DNA from: Larimichthys crocea
Lineage: Eukaryota; Chordata; Actinopteri; Sciaenidae
NCBI RefSeq assembly: GCF_000972845.2
Contig: NC_040028.1
Span: forward strand, 21,529,582-21,593,581
Direction: 5' to 3'
Length of the DNA: 64,000 nt
Below the pieces are notes generated by a model. It saw only the letters and a program-made list of their open reading frames with translations. It was not told the DNA's origin and made no database searches. The translations under genes and the position numbers were made by a program. Below are positions 62,801 through 64,000 of the stretch, in pieces; position 1 is the first letter of the stretch; every line of letters begins with the position of its first letter.

Positions 62801-64000
62801 TGGACCAAACCTGAGTATGATGGTGGCATCAAGATCACAGGCTATGTGGTGGAGAGGAAGAAGGGAACTGGTCGCTGGATGAAGGCCAGTTTCGCCAACA
62901 TTCTTGAAACTGAATTTGTTGTCACAGGCCTTACTGAAGATCAGATTTATGAGTTCCGGATCATTGCTAGGAATGCAGCAGGTGTCTTTAGCCTGCCCTC
63001 TGACTCTACTGGAGCCATAACTGCCAAGGATGAGGTAGATCCACCCAAAATTGACTTGGAAGCTAAATACTCCCAAGCTGTGGTGGTAAATGCTGGCGAG
63101 ACATTCAGGCTTGAGGCTGGTATCTATGGAAAACCTGTTCCCACAGTACACTGGATGAAAGAGGGCCAAGAGATTACCGAAGCAGCTCGTGTAGAGCTTA
63201 AGAACACAGACTTTACAGCTTGTCTGATTGTTAAAGAAGCCATCCGTGTTGATGGAGGTCAGTACACTTTGCTGGTAAAGAATGTTGGAGGAGAGAAATC
63301 TGTCCCCATTAATGTCAAGGTCCTGGACAGACCAGGTCCACCTGAGGGTCCCATCTCCATCTATGGTGTCACCAATGAGAAATGCTCAATTTCCTGGAAA
63401 TCTCCCTTGCAAGACGGAGGCAGTGATGTTTCTCATTACATTGTTGAGAGGAGGGAAACCAGTCGACTGGTTTGGACTGTAGTTGAACCAAAAGTTCAGA
63501 CGCTGAACCTGAAGATCACAAAACTTCTTCCGGGTAATGAGTACATCTTCAGGGTGATTCCAGTCAACAAGTATGGAGTTGGTGAGCCTCTGGAATCTGA
63601 GCCGATGATTGCCAGAAATCCATTTGTCACTCCCAGCCCACCAACAGAGATAGAAGTCTCCACAATCACTAAAGACTCCATGGTAGTGACCTGGGAGAGA
63701 CCAGCTAATGATGGTGGCAGCCCCATCCAGGGATACATTGTTGAGAAACGTGACAAAGATGGTGTGAGATGGACTAGGTGCAACAAGCGCACATTGTGTG
63801 AGCTGCGCTTCAGAGTAACAGGACTCCTAGAGAACCACAGCTATGAATTCAGAGTTGCTGCTGAGAATGCTGCAGGTGTTGGCACACCTAGTGCAGCAAC
63901 AGTATACTACAAGGCATTGGATCCTATCTTCAAATCAGGCCCACCAAACAATCCCAAGGTGGTGGACACATCTAGGTCCACTGTTTCTTTGACATGGGGC
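111..64000 (+). CDS. ttn: Titin (connectin), internal part: distal I-band Ig array to A-band C-zone
   Basis: Titin is the giant sarcomere protein that runs from Z-disc to M-band. Its I-band Ig domains extend passively, and its A-band Ig/FN3 super-repeats bind myosin and myosin-binding protein C and set thick-filament layout. The sequence shows 13 successive Ig domains, then 99 A-band domains in the order FN3(3)-Ig-FN3(2)-Ig-FN3(6), six Ig-FN3(2)-Ig-FN3(3) units and four Ig-FN3(2)-Ig-FN3(3)-Ig-FN3(3) units (the last cut by the window). No other protein has this order. FN3 domains carry the DGGS/DDGG turn, a YIVEKR-like strand and a YxFRVxAxNxxGxG ending; Ig domains carry a core Trp and a DxGxY motif. 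Inter-domain introns are all phase 1, and intra-domain introns phase 0, 1 or 2. The gene continues beyond both ends. Fish often have two tandem titin genes; this window cannot say which copy it is. Confidence 0.98.
1029..1840 (-). mobile_element. BEL/Pao LTR-retrotransposon gag fragment
   Basis: An antisense open frame (1730 down to 1008) lies inside the intron between Ig2 and Ig3. It encodes a gag-like segment: [15 protein letters not shown], then [37 protein letters not shown] and [12 protein letters not shown]. This is the pattern of the N-terminal gag region (DUF1759-like) of BEL/Pao elements, which are common in fish. The open frame runs out near 1029, and no protease, RT or LTRs are seen nearby, so this is a truncated copy. 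Upstream on its own strand (about 1732-1790) is a low-complexity run of imperfect AGTCTTCTT units. I recognise the family from its motifs; no search was run. Confidence 0.75.
1841..2421. other. Intron remainder, no gene seen
   Basis: This is AT-rich intron sequence between the retrotransposon fragment and the acceptor of Ig3 (cttctgcag at 2413-2421). I see no coding sequence, RNA gene or clear repeat in it. Confidence 0.6.
2900..4659. other. First part of the intron upstream of Ig4
   Basis: Long intron sequence with no coding exon that I can support. About 3230-3550 is a repeat-like stretch (separate entry). The rest is AT-rich, with scattered short stop-bounded frames but no domain match on either strand. 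Confidence 0.55.
3230..3550. repeat. Probable dispersed teleost repeat
   Basis: The stretch has the style of a sequence found in many fish genomes: short A/G-rich phrases such as aaacgctgg, actggcaacaaacag, aaggagcacagagactaaata, ggtgaaacac and aagacatgacac in series. I recognise the phrase order but cannot assign a class, and no terminal repeats or target duplications are evident. Confidence 0.45.
5183..5189 (+). promoter_or_regulatory. TATA box of the candidate internal promoter
   Basis: TATAAAT lies about 200 bp upstream of the in-frame ATG at 5386. A CCAAT box lies about 110 bp further upstream. It is the only strong TATA-like motif I noticed in the 500 bp before the exon. Confidence 0.5.
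5228..5319 (+). other. Two overlapping upstream ORFs in the putative internal-promoter leader
   Basis: If transcription starts near 5215, the leader contains a 26-codon upstream ORF (5228-5305, stop included). Its TGA stop overlaps the ATG of a second ORF of five codons plus stop (5302-5319, ATG AGG ATT AGC AGC TAA). Both end before the main ATG at 5386. They could dampen or gate translation of the short isoform. Their relevance depends wholly on the true transcription start. Confidence 0.35.
5386..8367 (+). CDS. ttn: ttn I-band domain Ig4, with alternative first-exon start (MSSPQSKA)
   Basis: Ig4 is split into 5408-5550 and 8244-8367 (phase-0 intron of 2693 bp). The two parts sum to 267 bp, the same as the neighbouring Ig modules, which fixes the acceptor at 5407/5408. 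That acceptor is preceded by a branch-point-like gactaatc (5379-5385) and a pyrimidine run (tcttctcccc). An ATG at 5386, in the same frame and 22 bp upstream of the acceptor, would give a protein starting [10 protein letters not shown] and running into the Ig domain. It has A at -3. I therefore propose two uses: internal exon 5408-5550 for full-length titin, and first coding exon 5386-5550 for the short isoform. The Ig half shows ATFECELS and VEWFLEG. Confidence 0.8.
5551..7680. other. First part of the intron within Ig4
   Basis: I see no coding exon. The stretch holds a short (TTG)n run at about 6596-6610, an alternating ATA/CACA tract at about 6768-6795, and AT-rich sequence around 6590-7250. 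Open frames on both strands are short and have no recognisable domain. Regulatory elements of the internal promoter could lie here, but none is clear to me. Confidence 0.5.
7681..8245 (+). repeat. Degenerate tandem repeat ending in the Ig4b splice acceptor
   Basis: The phrase gttgaacctgacaggcaat-ttcagg recurs in imperfect form near 7695, 7825, 8044, 8100, 8157 and 8230, with spacing of 56-73 bp over the last four copies. Between copies, phrases such as actgagtgactctg and ataacc also recur. The last copy (ttgaacctgacag) is the actual 3' splice site used before the exon at 8244. Confidence 0.55.
8565..10770 (+). CDS. ttn: ttn I-band domains Ig5-Ig8
   Basis: Exons: 8565-8831 (Ig5, 267 bp), 9676-9773 plus 9879-10047 (Ig6, 98+169 = 267 bp, phase-0 intron), 10148-10417 (Ig7, 270 bp) and 10504-10770 (Ig8, 267 bp). 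All inter-domain borders are phase 1. The domains closely resemble each other: VRWLRDG, VRWFKDG, VRWYKGD and VKWLKDG at the core Trp, followed by [21 protein letters not shown] strands. Ig7's exon has three extra bases at its start. Ig8 is the last exon before the retrovirus-bearing intron. Confidence 0.95.
8870..9600. repeat. Degenerate short tandem repeat in the Ig5-Ig6 intron
   Basis: Almost the whole 844-bp intron is built from diverged copies of a short phrase around ttaaggaaccct-ttataagact, with variants such as taagggatcc, aaaggaatccctt and gataaggaaccc. Spacing is irregular, roughly 25-45 bp. This looks like a decayed minisatellite. No coding potential. Confidence 0.55.
10771..11488. 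other. Intron flank upstream of the retrovirus
   Basis: AT-rich intron sequence with a simple (ATT)n-like tract at about 11008-11040. I see no gene or other feature. It is the left flank of the retroviral insertion. Confidence 0.6.
11489..11983 (-). repeat. Retroviral 3' LTR
   Basis: A 495-bp LTR bounded by the perfect inverted pair TGTTA...TAACA. On the minus strand it has a TATAAAT-type TATA box (about 11834-11841) and an AATAAA signal (11561-11566). It matches 19204-19686 closely; by eye I count about a dozen substitutions, one 11-bp indel and one 1-bp indel. Confidence 0.93.
11984..11993 (-). other. Polypurine tract
   Basis: On the minus strand AGGGGGGAAA lies directly against the TG start of the 3' LTR, the expected place for plus-strand DNA priming. 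Confidence 0.85.
12418..13033. mobile_element. Tigger/pogo-like nonautonomous DNA transposon inside the retrovirus
   Basis: A 616-bp element with terminal inverted repeats CAGTCGTCCCTCG (left) and, read in reverse complement, CAGGGGTCCCTCG (right), flanked by TA on both sides (12416-12417 and 13034-13035). The next bases at both ends also pair (CTATAACGCGG against TTTATCGCGG). TA duplication and these ends fit a Tc1/mariner-pogo type MITE. No transposase is encoded. It carries a further nested insertion. Confidence 0.7.
12558..12877. mobile_element. Insertion nested within the Tigger-like element
   Basis: An 18-bp direct repeat (cctgatcagctaagggag at 12558-12575; cctgattaactaagggag at 12860-12877, two mismatches) surrounds about 284 bp. 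The inserted DNA has rough inverted ends (accagggccggtc and, in reverse complement, accagcgccggtcc) and is rich in gggcgc phrases. It is probably a third-level nested transposon. The class is uncertain, possibly a hAT-like element with agggccgg ends. Confidence 0.45.
13313..13707 (-). pseudogene. env: Retroviral env, transmembrane subunit remnant
   Basis: Envelope glycoprotein anchors fusion of virus and cell membranes. The minus-strand frame 13633-13313 shows a heptad-rich segment with the conserved [12 protein letters not shown] region, a cysteine motif, an ectodomain and a hydrophobic membrane span ([17 protein letters not shown]) followed by a Cys-rich tail. The cysteine motif is Cys-X5-Cys-Cys, one residue shorter than the usual CX6CC. 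The frame continues upstream to 13707, where a DNA transposon breaks the gene. It resembles fish gamma-type env genes; a relation to the captured percomORF env family is possible but untested. Confidence 0.8.
13708..14390. mobile_element. hAT-like MITE inserted in the retroviral env
   Basis: A 683-bp element with inverted ends TAGGGGTTG...CAACCCCTA, flanked by a perfect 8-bp target-site duplication TTGTTGAT (13700-13707 and 14391-14398). The subterminal regions are rich in gtcgactagtcg phrases at both ends. The 8-bp duplication and ends fit the hAT superfamily. It contains no transposase. Its place in env shows that it inserted after the retrovirus. Confidence 0.85.
14391..14735 (-). pseudogene. 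env: Retroviral env, surface-subunit remnant
   Basis: On the minus strand this carries a conserved env-like stretch containing [16 protein letters not shown] and GTCALIHL, upstream of the transposon that separates it from the transmembrane part. Only the C-terminal portion of the surface subunit is present. The preceding env start is missing, apparently lost in the same deletion that removed the integrase C-terminus. Confidence 0.65.
14722..15430 (-). pseudogene. pol: Retroviral integrase remnant (pol)
   Basis: Integrase joins viral DNA to the host chromosome. Seen in two frames, 15295-14996 and 15033-14722, which meet at a frameshift near 15000-15033. The first shows the zinc-binding CASCLVCGK pair and the first catalytic Asp (CMDFTEL); the second shows the second Asp (SDNGPHF) and the Glu (GLVERANG). 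The DDE triad is thus still visible. A break also separates it from RNase H upstream (about 15300-15430). The C-terminal domain is missing. Confidence 0.88.
15432..16217 (-). pseudogene. pol: Retroviral RNase H / pol connection remnant
   Basis: RNase H degrades the RNA strand of the RNA-DNA hybrid. The minus-strand frame shows [10 protein letters not shown] (first Asp), the ELIALTEA segment (Glu), YTDSAYAF (Asp) and [10 protein letters not shown] (C-terminal Asp region), in the right order and spacing for retroviral RNase H. Stops and frame breaks separate it from reverse transcriptase upstream, including the TAG at 16364-16366. Confidence 0.88.
16364..17453 (-). pseudogene. pol: Retroviral reverse transcriptase remnant (pol)
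   Basis: Two minus-strand frames make up the domain: 17453-17241 with the [11 protein letters not shown] start of RT, and 17233-16364 with the finger, palm and thumb regions. A frameshift lies near 17240-17275. Motifs include [26 protein letters not shown] (motif A Asp), [12 protein letters not shown] (motif B) and LGFNIS. Motif C reads YVND instead of YxDD: the codon at 16913-16915 is AAT, replacing the first catalytic Asp by Asn. The domain ends at an in-frame TAG (16364-16366). Confidence 0.92.
17639..18486 (-). pseudogene. pro: Retroviral protease and pol start remnant
   Basis: The frame 18486-18073 contains the aspartic protease active-site motif [11 protein letters not shown] (about 18281-18311). 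The frame 18121-17639 contains the protease C-terminal [10 protein letters not shown] and the linker to RT. The two overlap out of frame, which places a frameshift near 18100-18130. No gag is found upstream. Confidence 0.85.
18721..18860. repeat. Teleost dispersed repeat in place of gag
   Basis: The phrases gtaagtggactataattatatagcacctttctag, gaccactcaaagcactttacat and gatggcacagcc-tcgggag match a widespread fish repeat I recognise by wording; its class is uncertain. It sits between the primer-binding site and the protease, where gag would be expected. Confidence 0.55.
18861..18973. repeat. 30-bp tandem repeat, 3.8 copies
   Basis: Perfect tandem copies start at 18861, 18891, 18921 and 18951, the last truncated at 18973. 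Each unit begins tttcttactgaactgaagtc. The absence of differences between copies indicates recent expansion. It directly follows the dispersed repeat. Confidence 0.95.
19184..19201 (-). other. Primer-binding site, lysine tRNA type (Lys1,2)
   Basis: On the minus strand TGGCGCCCAACGTGGGGC begins two bases after the 5' LTR. All 18 bases equal the PBS known for tRNA-Lys1,2. It would prime minus-strand DNA synthesis. Confidence 0.9.
19204..19686 (-). repeat. Retroviral 5' LTR
   Basis: A 483-bp LTR with TGTTA...TAACA ends, TATA box at about 19539-19545 and AATAAA at 19276-19281 on the minus strand. It lacks an 11-bp segment present in the other LTR. It ends only 24 bp before the Ig9 exon (acceptor ending at 19710), so the Ig9 splice acceptor and its pyrimidine tract lie immediately next to retroviral DNA. 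Confidence 0.93.
19711..21470 (+). CDS. ttn: ttn I-band domains Ig9-Ig13
   Basis: Exons: 19711-19989 (Ig9, 279 bp), 20083-20491 (all of Ig10 plus the first half of Ig11 from about 20349), 20594-20718 (rest of Ig11), 20826-21092 (Ig12, 267 bp) and 21201-21470 (Ig13, 270 bp). The 20491/20594 intron is phase 2 (ag|a, Arg); inter-domain introns are phase 1. Ig10 and Ig11 share an exon, the first loss of an inter-domain intron in this window. Core motifs: AKWLKNE, LKWMKGG, VKWYRNG, VKWLRNN. Ig13 is diverged (ADWLYNN) and directly precedes the first FN3, marking the I-band/A-band transition. Confidence 0.95.
21560..23211 (+). CDS. ttn: ttn A-band start: FN3 domains A1-A3
   Basis: Exons: 21560-21859 (A1), 22120-22422 (A2), 22615-22802 plus 23097-23211 (A3, phase-0 intron). 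Each is 300-303 bp. The first FN3 opens with [13 protein letters not shown] and shows [21 protein letters not shown] and [14 protein letters not shown]. This Ig-to-FN3 change is the beginning of the A-band part of titin. Numbering A1-A99 is my own count in this window. Confidence 0.96.
23319..28087 (+). CDS. ttn: ttn irregular proximal A-band unit Ig-FN3(2)-Ig-FN3(6), domains A4-A13
   Basis: Exons: 23319-23606 (Ig A4); 23739-23890 plus 24026-24173 (A5); 24396-24695 (A6); 25059-25346 (Ig A7); 25443-25739 (A8); 25860-26046 plus 26140-26255 (A9); 26343-26642 (A10); 26740-27039 (A11); 27147-27252 plus 27497-27693 (A12); 27782-28087 (A13). Six FN3 domains follow Ig A7 without an Ig between them, twice the number in the later 7-domain units. 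Intra-domain introns are phase 0 in A5 and phase 2 in A9 and A12. Ig domains are 288 bp, longer than the I-band 267-bp modules. Confidence 0.95.
24696..25058. other. 363-bp intron, nothing recognised
   Basis: The intron before Ig A7. It has a short (CA)n tract near 24912 and AT-rich sequence; no gene or element is seen. Confidence 0.6.
28184..31791 (+). CDS. ttn: ttn D-zone super-repeat 1 (A14-A20)
   Basis: Order Ig-FN3-FN3-Ig-FN3-FN3-FN3. Exons: 28184-28337 plus 28552-28676 (Ig A14); 28809-28927 plus 29013-29193 (A15); 29296-29598 (A16); 29694-30227 (Ig A17, with a charged insertion); 30374-30676 (A18); 30787-30943 plus 31048-31190 (A19); 31379-31497 plus 31614-31791 (A20). The Ig A17 exon is 534 bp instead of about 285 because of a Lys/Glu-rich stretch inside the domain. 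A20's internal donor (gtcaaatc at 31498) is weak. Seven-domain units of this order define the D-zone of A-band titin. Confidence 0.95.
29851..30063 (+). other. ttn: Lys/Glu-rich insertion within Ig A17
   Basis: About 70-80 residues made almost only of Lys and Glu, with short EKKEE-type repeats (15-bp DNA units at about 29981-30030), lie between the C strand (ITWYWNN) and the resumed Ig strand (TINERLTID). The frame stays open, and the Ig C-terminal half ([11 protein letters not shown]) is intact. It is most likely a long charged loop or single alpha helix projecting from the domain. Confidence 0.9.
31908..34930 (+). CDS. ttn: ttn D-zone super-repeat 2 (A21-A27)
   Basis: Exons: 31908-32192 (Ig A21), 32309-32608 (A22), 32709-33008 (A23), 33135-33440 (Ig A24), 33532-33758 (first part of A25), 33851-34165 (end of A25 and first part of A26, boundary about 33965), 34389-34503 (end of A26), 34622-34930 (A27). 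A25 and A26 share an exon without the usual phase-1 intron between them. A25 carries a small acidic insertion ([15 protein letters not shown], about 33665-33715). Confidence 0.95.
35025..38578 (+). CDS. ttn: ttn D-zone super-repeat 3 (A28-A34)
   Basis: Exons: 35025-35206 plus 35358-35487 (Ig A28); 35597-35748 plus 35853-36000 (A29); 36094-36314 plus 36412-36508 (A30); 36620-36916 (Ig A31); 37022-37321 (A32); 37448-37762 (A33); 38061-38284 plus 38428-38578 (A34). A34 is 375 bp instead of about 300 because of a charged insertion ([16 protein letters not shown]... near 38181-38284). A30 is also slightly long (318 bp). All intra-domain introns here are phase 0. Confidence 0.95.
38673..41945 (+). 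CDS. ttn: ttn D-zone super-repeat 4 (A35-A41)
   Basis: Exons: 38673-38954 (Ig A35), 39079-39381 (A36), 39532-39837 (A37), 40009-40290 (Ig A38), 40384-40571 plus 40740-40851 (A39), 40977-41115 plus 41290-41453 (A40, phase-2 intron), 41542-41693 plus 41789-41945 (A41). Domain order is the regular Ig-FN3(2)-Ig-FN3(3). Both Ig exons are 282 bp. FN3 A40 reads [14 protein letters not shown], with one Gly-Gly turn residue fewer than its neighbours. Confidence 0.95.
42056..45760 (+). CDS. ttn: ttn D-zone super-repeat 5 (A42-A48)
   Basis: Exons: 42056-42337 (Ig A42), 42469-42768 (A43), 44004-44297 (A44), then the first part of the 1999-bp exon 44571-46569, which carries Ig A45 (44571-44857), A46 (44858-), A47 (about 45161-) and A48 (about 45458-45760). 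The intron between A43 and A44 holds a 1-kb hAT element. The ATG at 44561 is in the intron, 10 bp before the acceptor, and is not a start. Confidence 0.95.
42864..43882. mobile_element. Nonautonomous hAT element in the A43-A44 intron
   Basis: A 1019-bp element with inverted ends TAAGGCTGCAGC... and ...TTGCAGCCCTA, flanked by a perfect 8-bp duplication CACACAAG (42856-42863 and 43883-43890). Subterminal sequences at both ends carry the cgatta/taatcg motifs usual in vertebrate hAT elements of the agggctgcaactaacgatt type. Small frames inside show no transposase that I recognise. Confidence 0.9.
45761..48227 (+). CDS. ttn: ttn D-zone super-repeat 6 (A49-A55)
   Basis: The rest of exon 44571-46569 carries Ig A49 (45761-46051), A50 (46052-46348) and most of A51 (46349-46569). 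Exon 46699-47386 carries the end of A51, Ig A52 (about 46770-47050), A53 (47051-47347) and the start of A54. Exon 47502-47766 completes A54, and 47901-48227 is A55 (327 bp). The 46569/46699 intron is phase 2 and 47386/47502 phase 0. Several inter-domain introns present in earlier units are absent here. This is the last unit with the 7-domain order. Confidence 0.95.
48364..52826 (+). CDS. ttn: ttn C-zone super-repeat 1 (A56-A66)
   Basis: The first 11-domain unit: Ig-FN3(2)-Ig-FN3(3)-Ig-FN3(3). Exons: 48364-48648 (Ig A56), 48752-49051 (A57), 49151-49453 (A58), 49561-49836 (Ig A59), 49952-50251 (A60), 50343-50645 (A61), 50750-51049 (A62), 51140-51427 (Ig A63), 51523-51825 (A64), 52105-52407 (A65), 52521-52826 (A66). 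Every domain has exactly one exon, all phase 1. C-zone units are the part of titin known to align with myosin-binding protein C stripes. Confidence 0.95.
53112..57748 (+). CDS. ttn: ttn C-zone super-repeat 2 (A67-A77)
   Basis: Exons: 53112-53399 (Ig A67), 53519-53809 (A68), 54191-54478 (A69), 54581-55168 (Ig A70 plus A71 from 54868), 55280-55384 plus 55491-55688 (A72, phase-1 internal intron), 55790-56086 (A73), 56258-56845 (Ig A74 plus A75 from 56548), 57022-57324 (A76), and the start of the giant exon from 57441 (A77, to about 57748). The two 588-bp exons are Ig-FN3 pairs at equivalent places in the unit. Confidence 0.94.
53810..54190. other. 381-bp intron, nothing recognised
   Basis: AT-rich intron between FN3 A68 and A69. 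No gene, repeat or regulatory feature that I can support. Confidence 0.6.
57441..64000 (+). CDS. ttn: ttn giant A-band exon, first 6560 bp (A77 to A99)
   Basis: From the acceptor at 57440 to the window end one frame stays open without any in-frame stop or intron signal that breaks a domain. It codes FN3 A77; then unit C3: Ig (57749), FN3 (about 58027), FN3 (58318), Ig (58609), FN3 (58900), FN3 (59200), FN3 (59503), Ig (59800), FN3 (60088), FN3 (60385), FN3 (60688); then unit C4: Ig (60994), FN3 (61276), FN3 (61573), Ig (61861), FN3 (62143), FN3 (about 62443), FN3 (62746), Ig (63046), FN3 (63328), FN3 (63628), FN3 (63931, cut). Mammalian titin also has one very large A-band exon; the same arrangement is seen here. 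Confidence 0.95.

Noticed and set aside
57441..64000. Numerous minus-strand frames of 60-200 codons across the A-band
   Set aside because: They are shadows of the conserved FN3/Ig coding strand, with no own start context or domain.
1..64000. tRNA, rRNA or snoRNA genes in introns
   Set aside because: I saw no cloverleaf with A/B boxes or C/D-box pairs convincing enough to report; the lysine-tRNA-like motif at 19184-19201 is the retroviral primer site.

Overview
This window is an internal part of a fish titin gene (ttn), read on the + strand. It covers the distal I-band immunoglobulin (Ig) array and a large part of the A-band. The evidence is an almost unbroken run of about 112 beta-sandwich domains: 13 Ig domains first, then 99 Ig and fibronectin type III (FN3) domains in titin's long-range order. 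Most are carried on exons of about 267-306 bp joined by phase-1 introns. Introns are short (about 100-300 bp). The repeats inside the long introns (BEL/Pao gag, a retrovirus with a fish-type env, hAT- and Tigger-like elements, a common teleost repeat) point to a ray-finned, probably spiny-rayed, fish. Neither end of the gene is present, and there is no PEVK region or kinase domain.

Layout. 111-10770: I-band domains Ig1-Ig8, with long introns at 819-2421, 2900-5407 and 5551-8243. 10771-19710: one intron holding an antisense endogenous retrovirus (11489-19686), itself interrupted by two DNA transposons. 19711-21470: Ig9-Ig13. 21560-28087: irregular start of the A-band (FN3-FN3-FN3-Ig-FN3-FN3-Ig followed by six FN3). 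28184-48227: six 7-domain super-repeats Ig-FN3(2)-Ig-FN3(3), the D-zone. 48364-64000: 11-domain super-repeats Ig-FN3(2)-Ig-FN3(3)-Ig-FN3(3), the C-zone: three complete and a fourth cut by the window end. Exons become larger toward the 3' side (1999, 688, 588, 588 bp). From 57441 to the window end there is one open reading frame with no intron, the start of titin's giant A-band exon.

The most interesting region is 4900-5550. A TATA box, CCAAT boxes, a perfect PBX-MEIS decamer and an in-frame ATG lie directly before an Ig half-exon, ten Ig domains upstream of the first FN3 domain. This is where an internal promoter for the short, A-band-containing titin isoform Cronos is expected. The ATG lies between the apparent branch point and the 3' splice site used by the full-length transcript, so the same few bases may act as an acceptor for one isoform and as leader plus start codon for the other.

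The retrovirus is defective: gag is missing, pol and env carry frameshifts, stops and deletions, and one catalytic aspartate codon of reverse transcriptase is changed. All exon boundaries were read by eye from splice signals, reading phase and domain length. They fit one another closely but have not been checked against RNA data.
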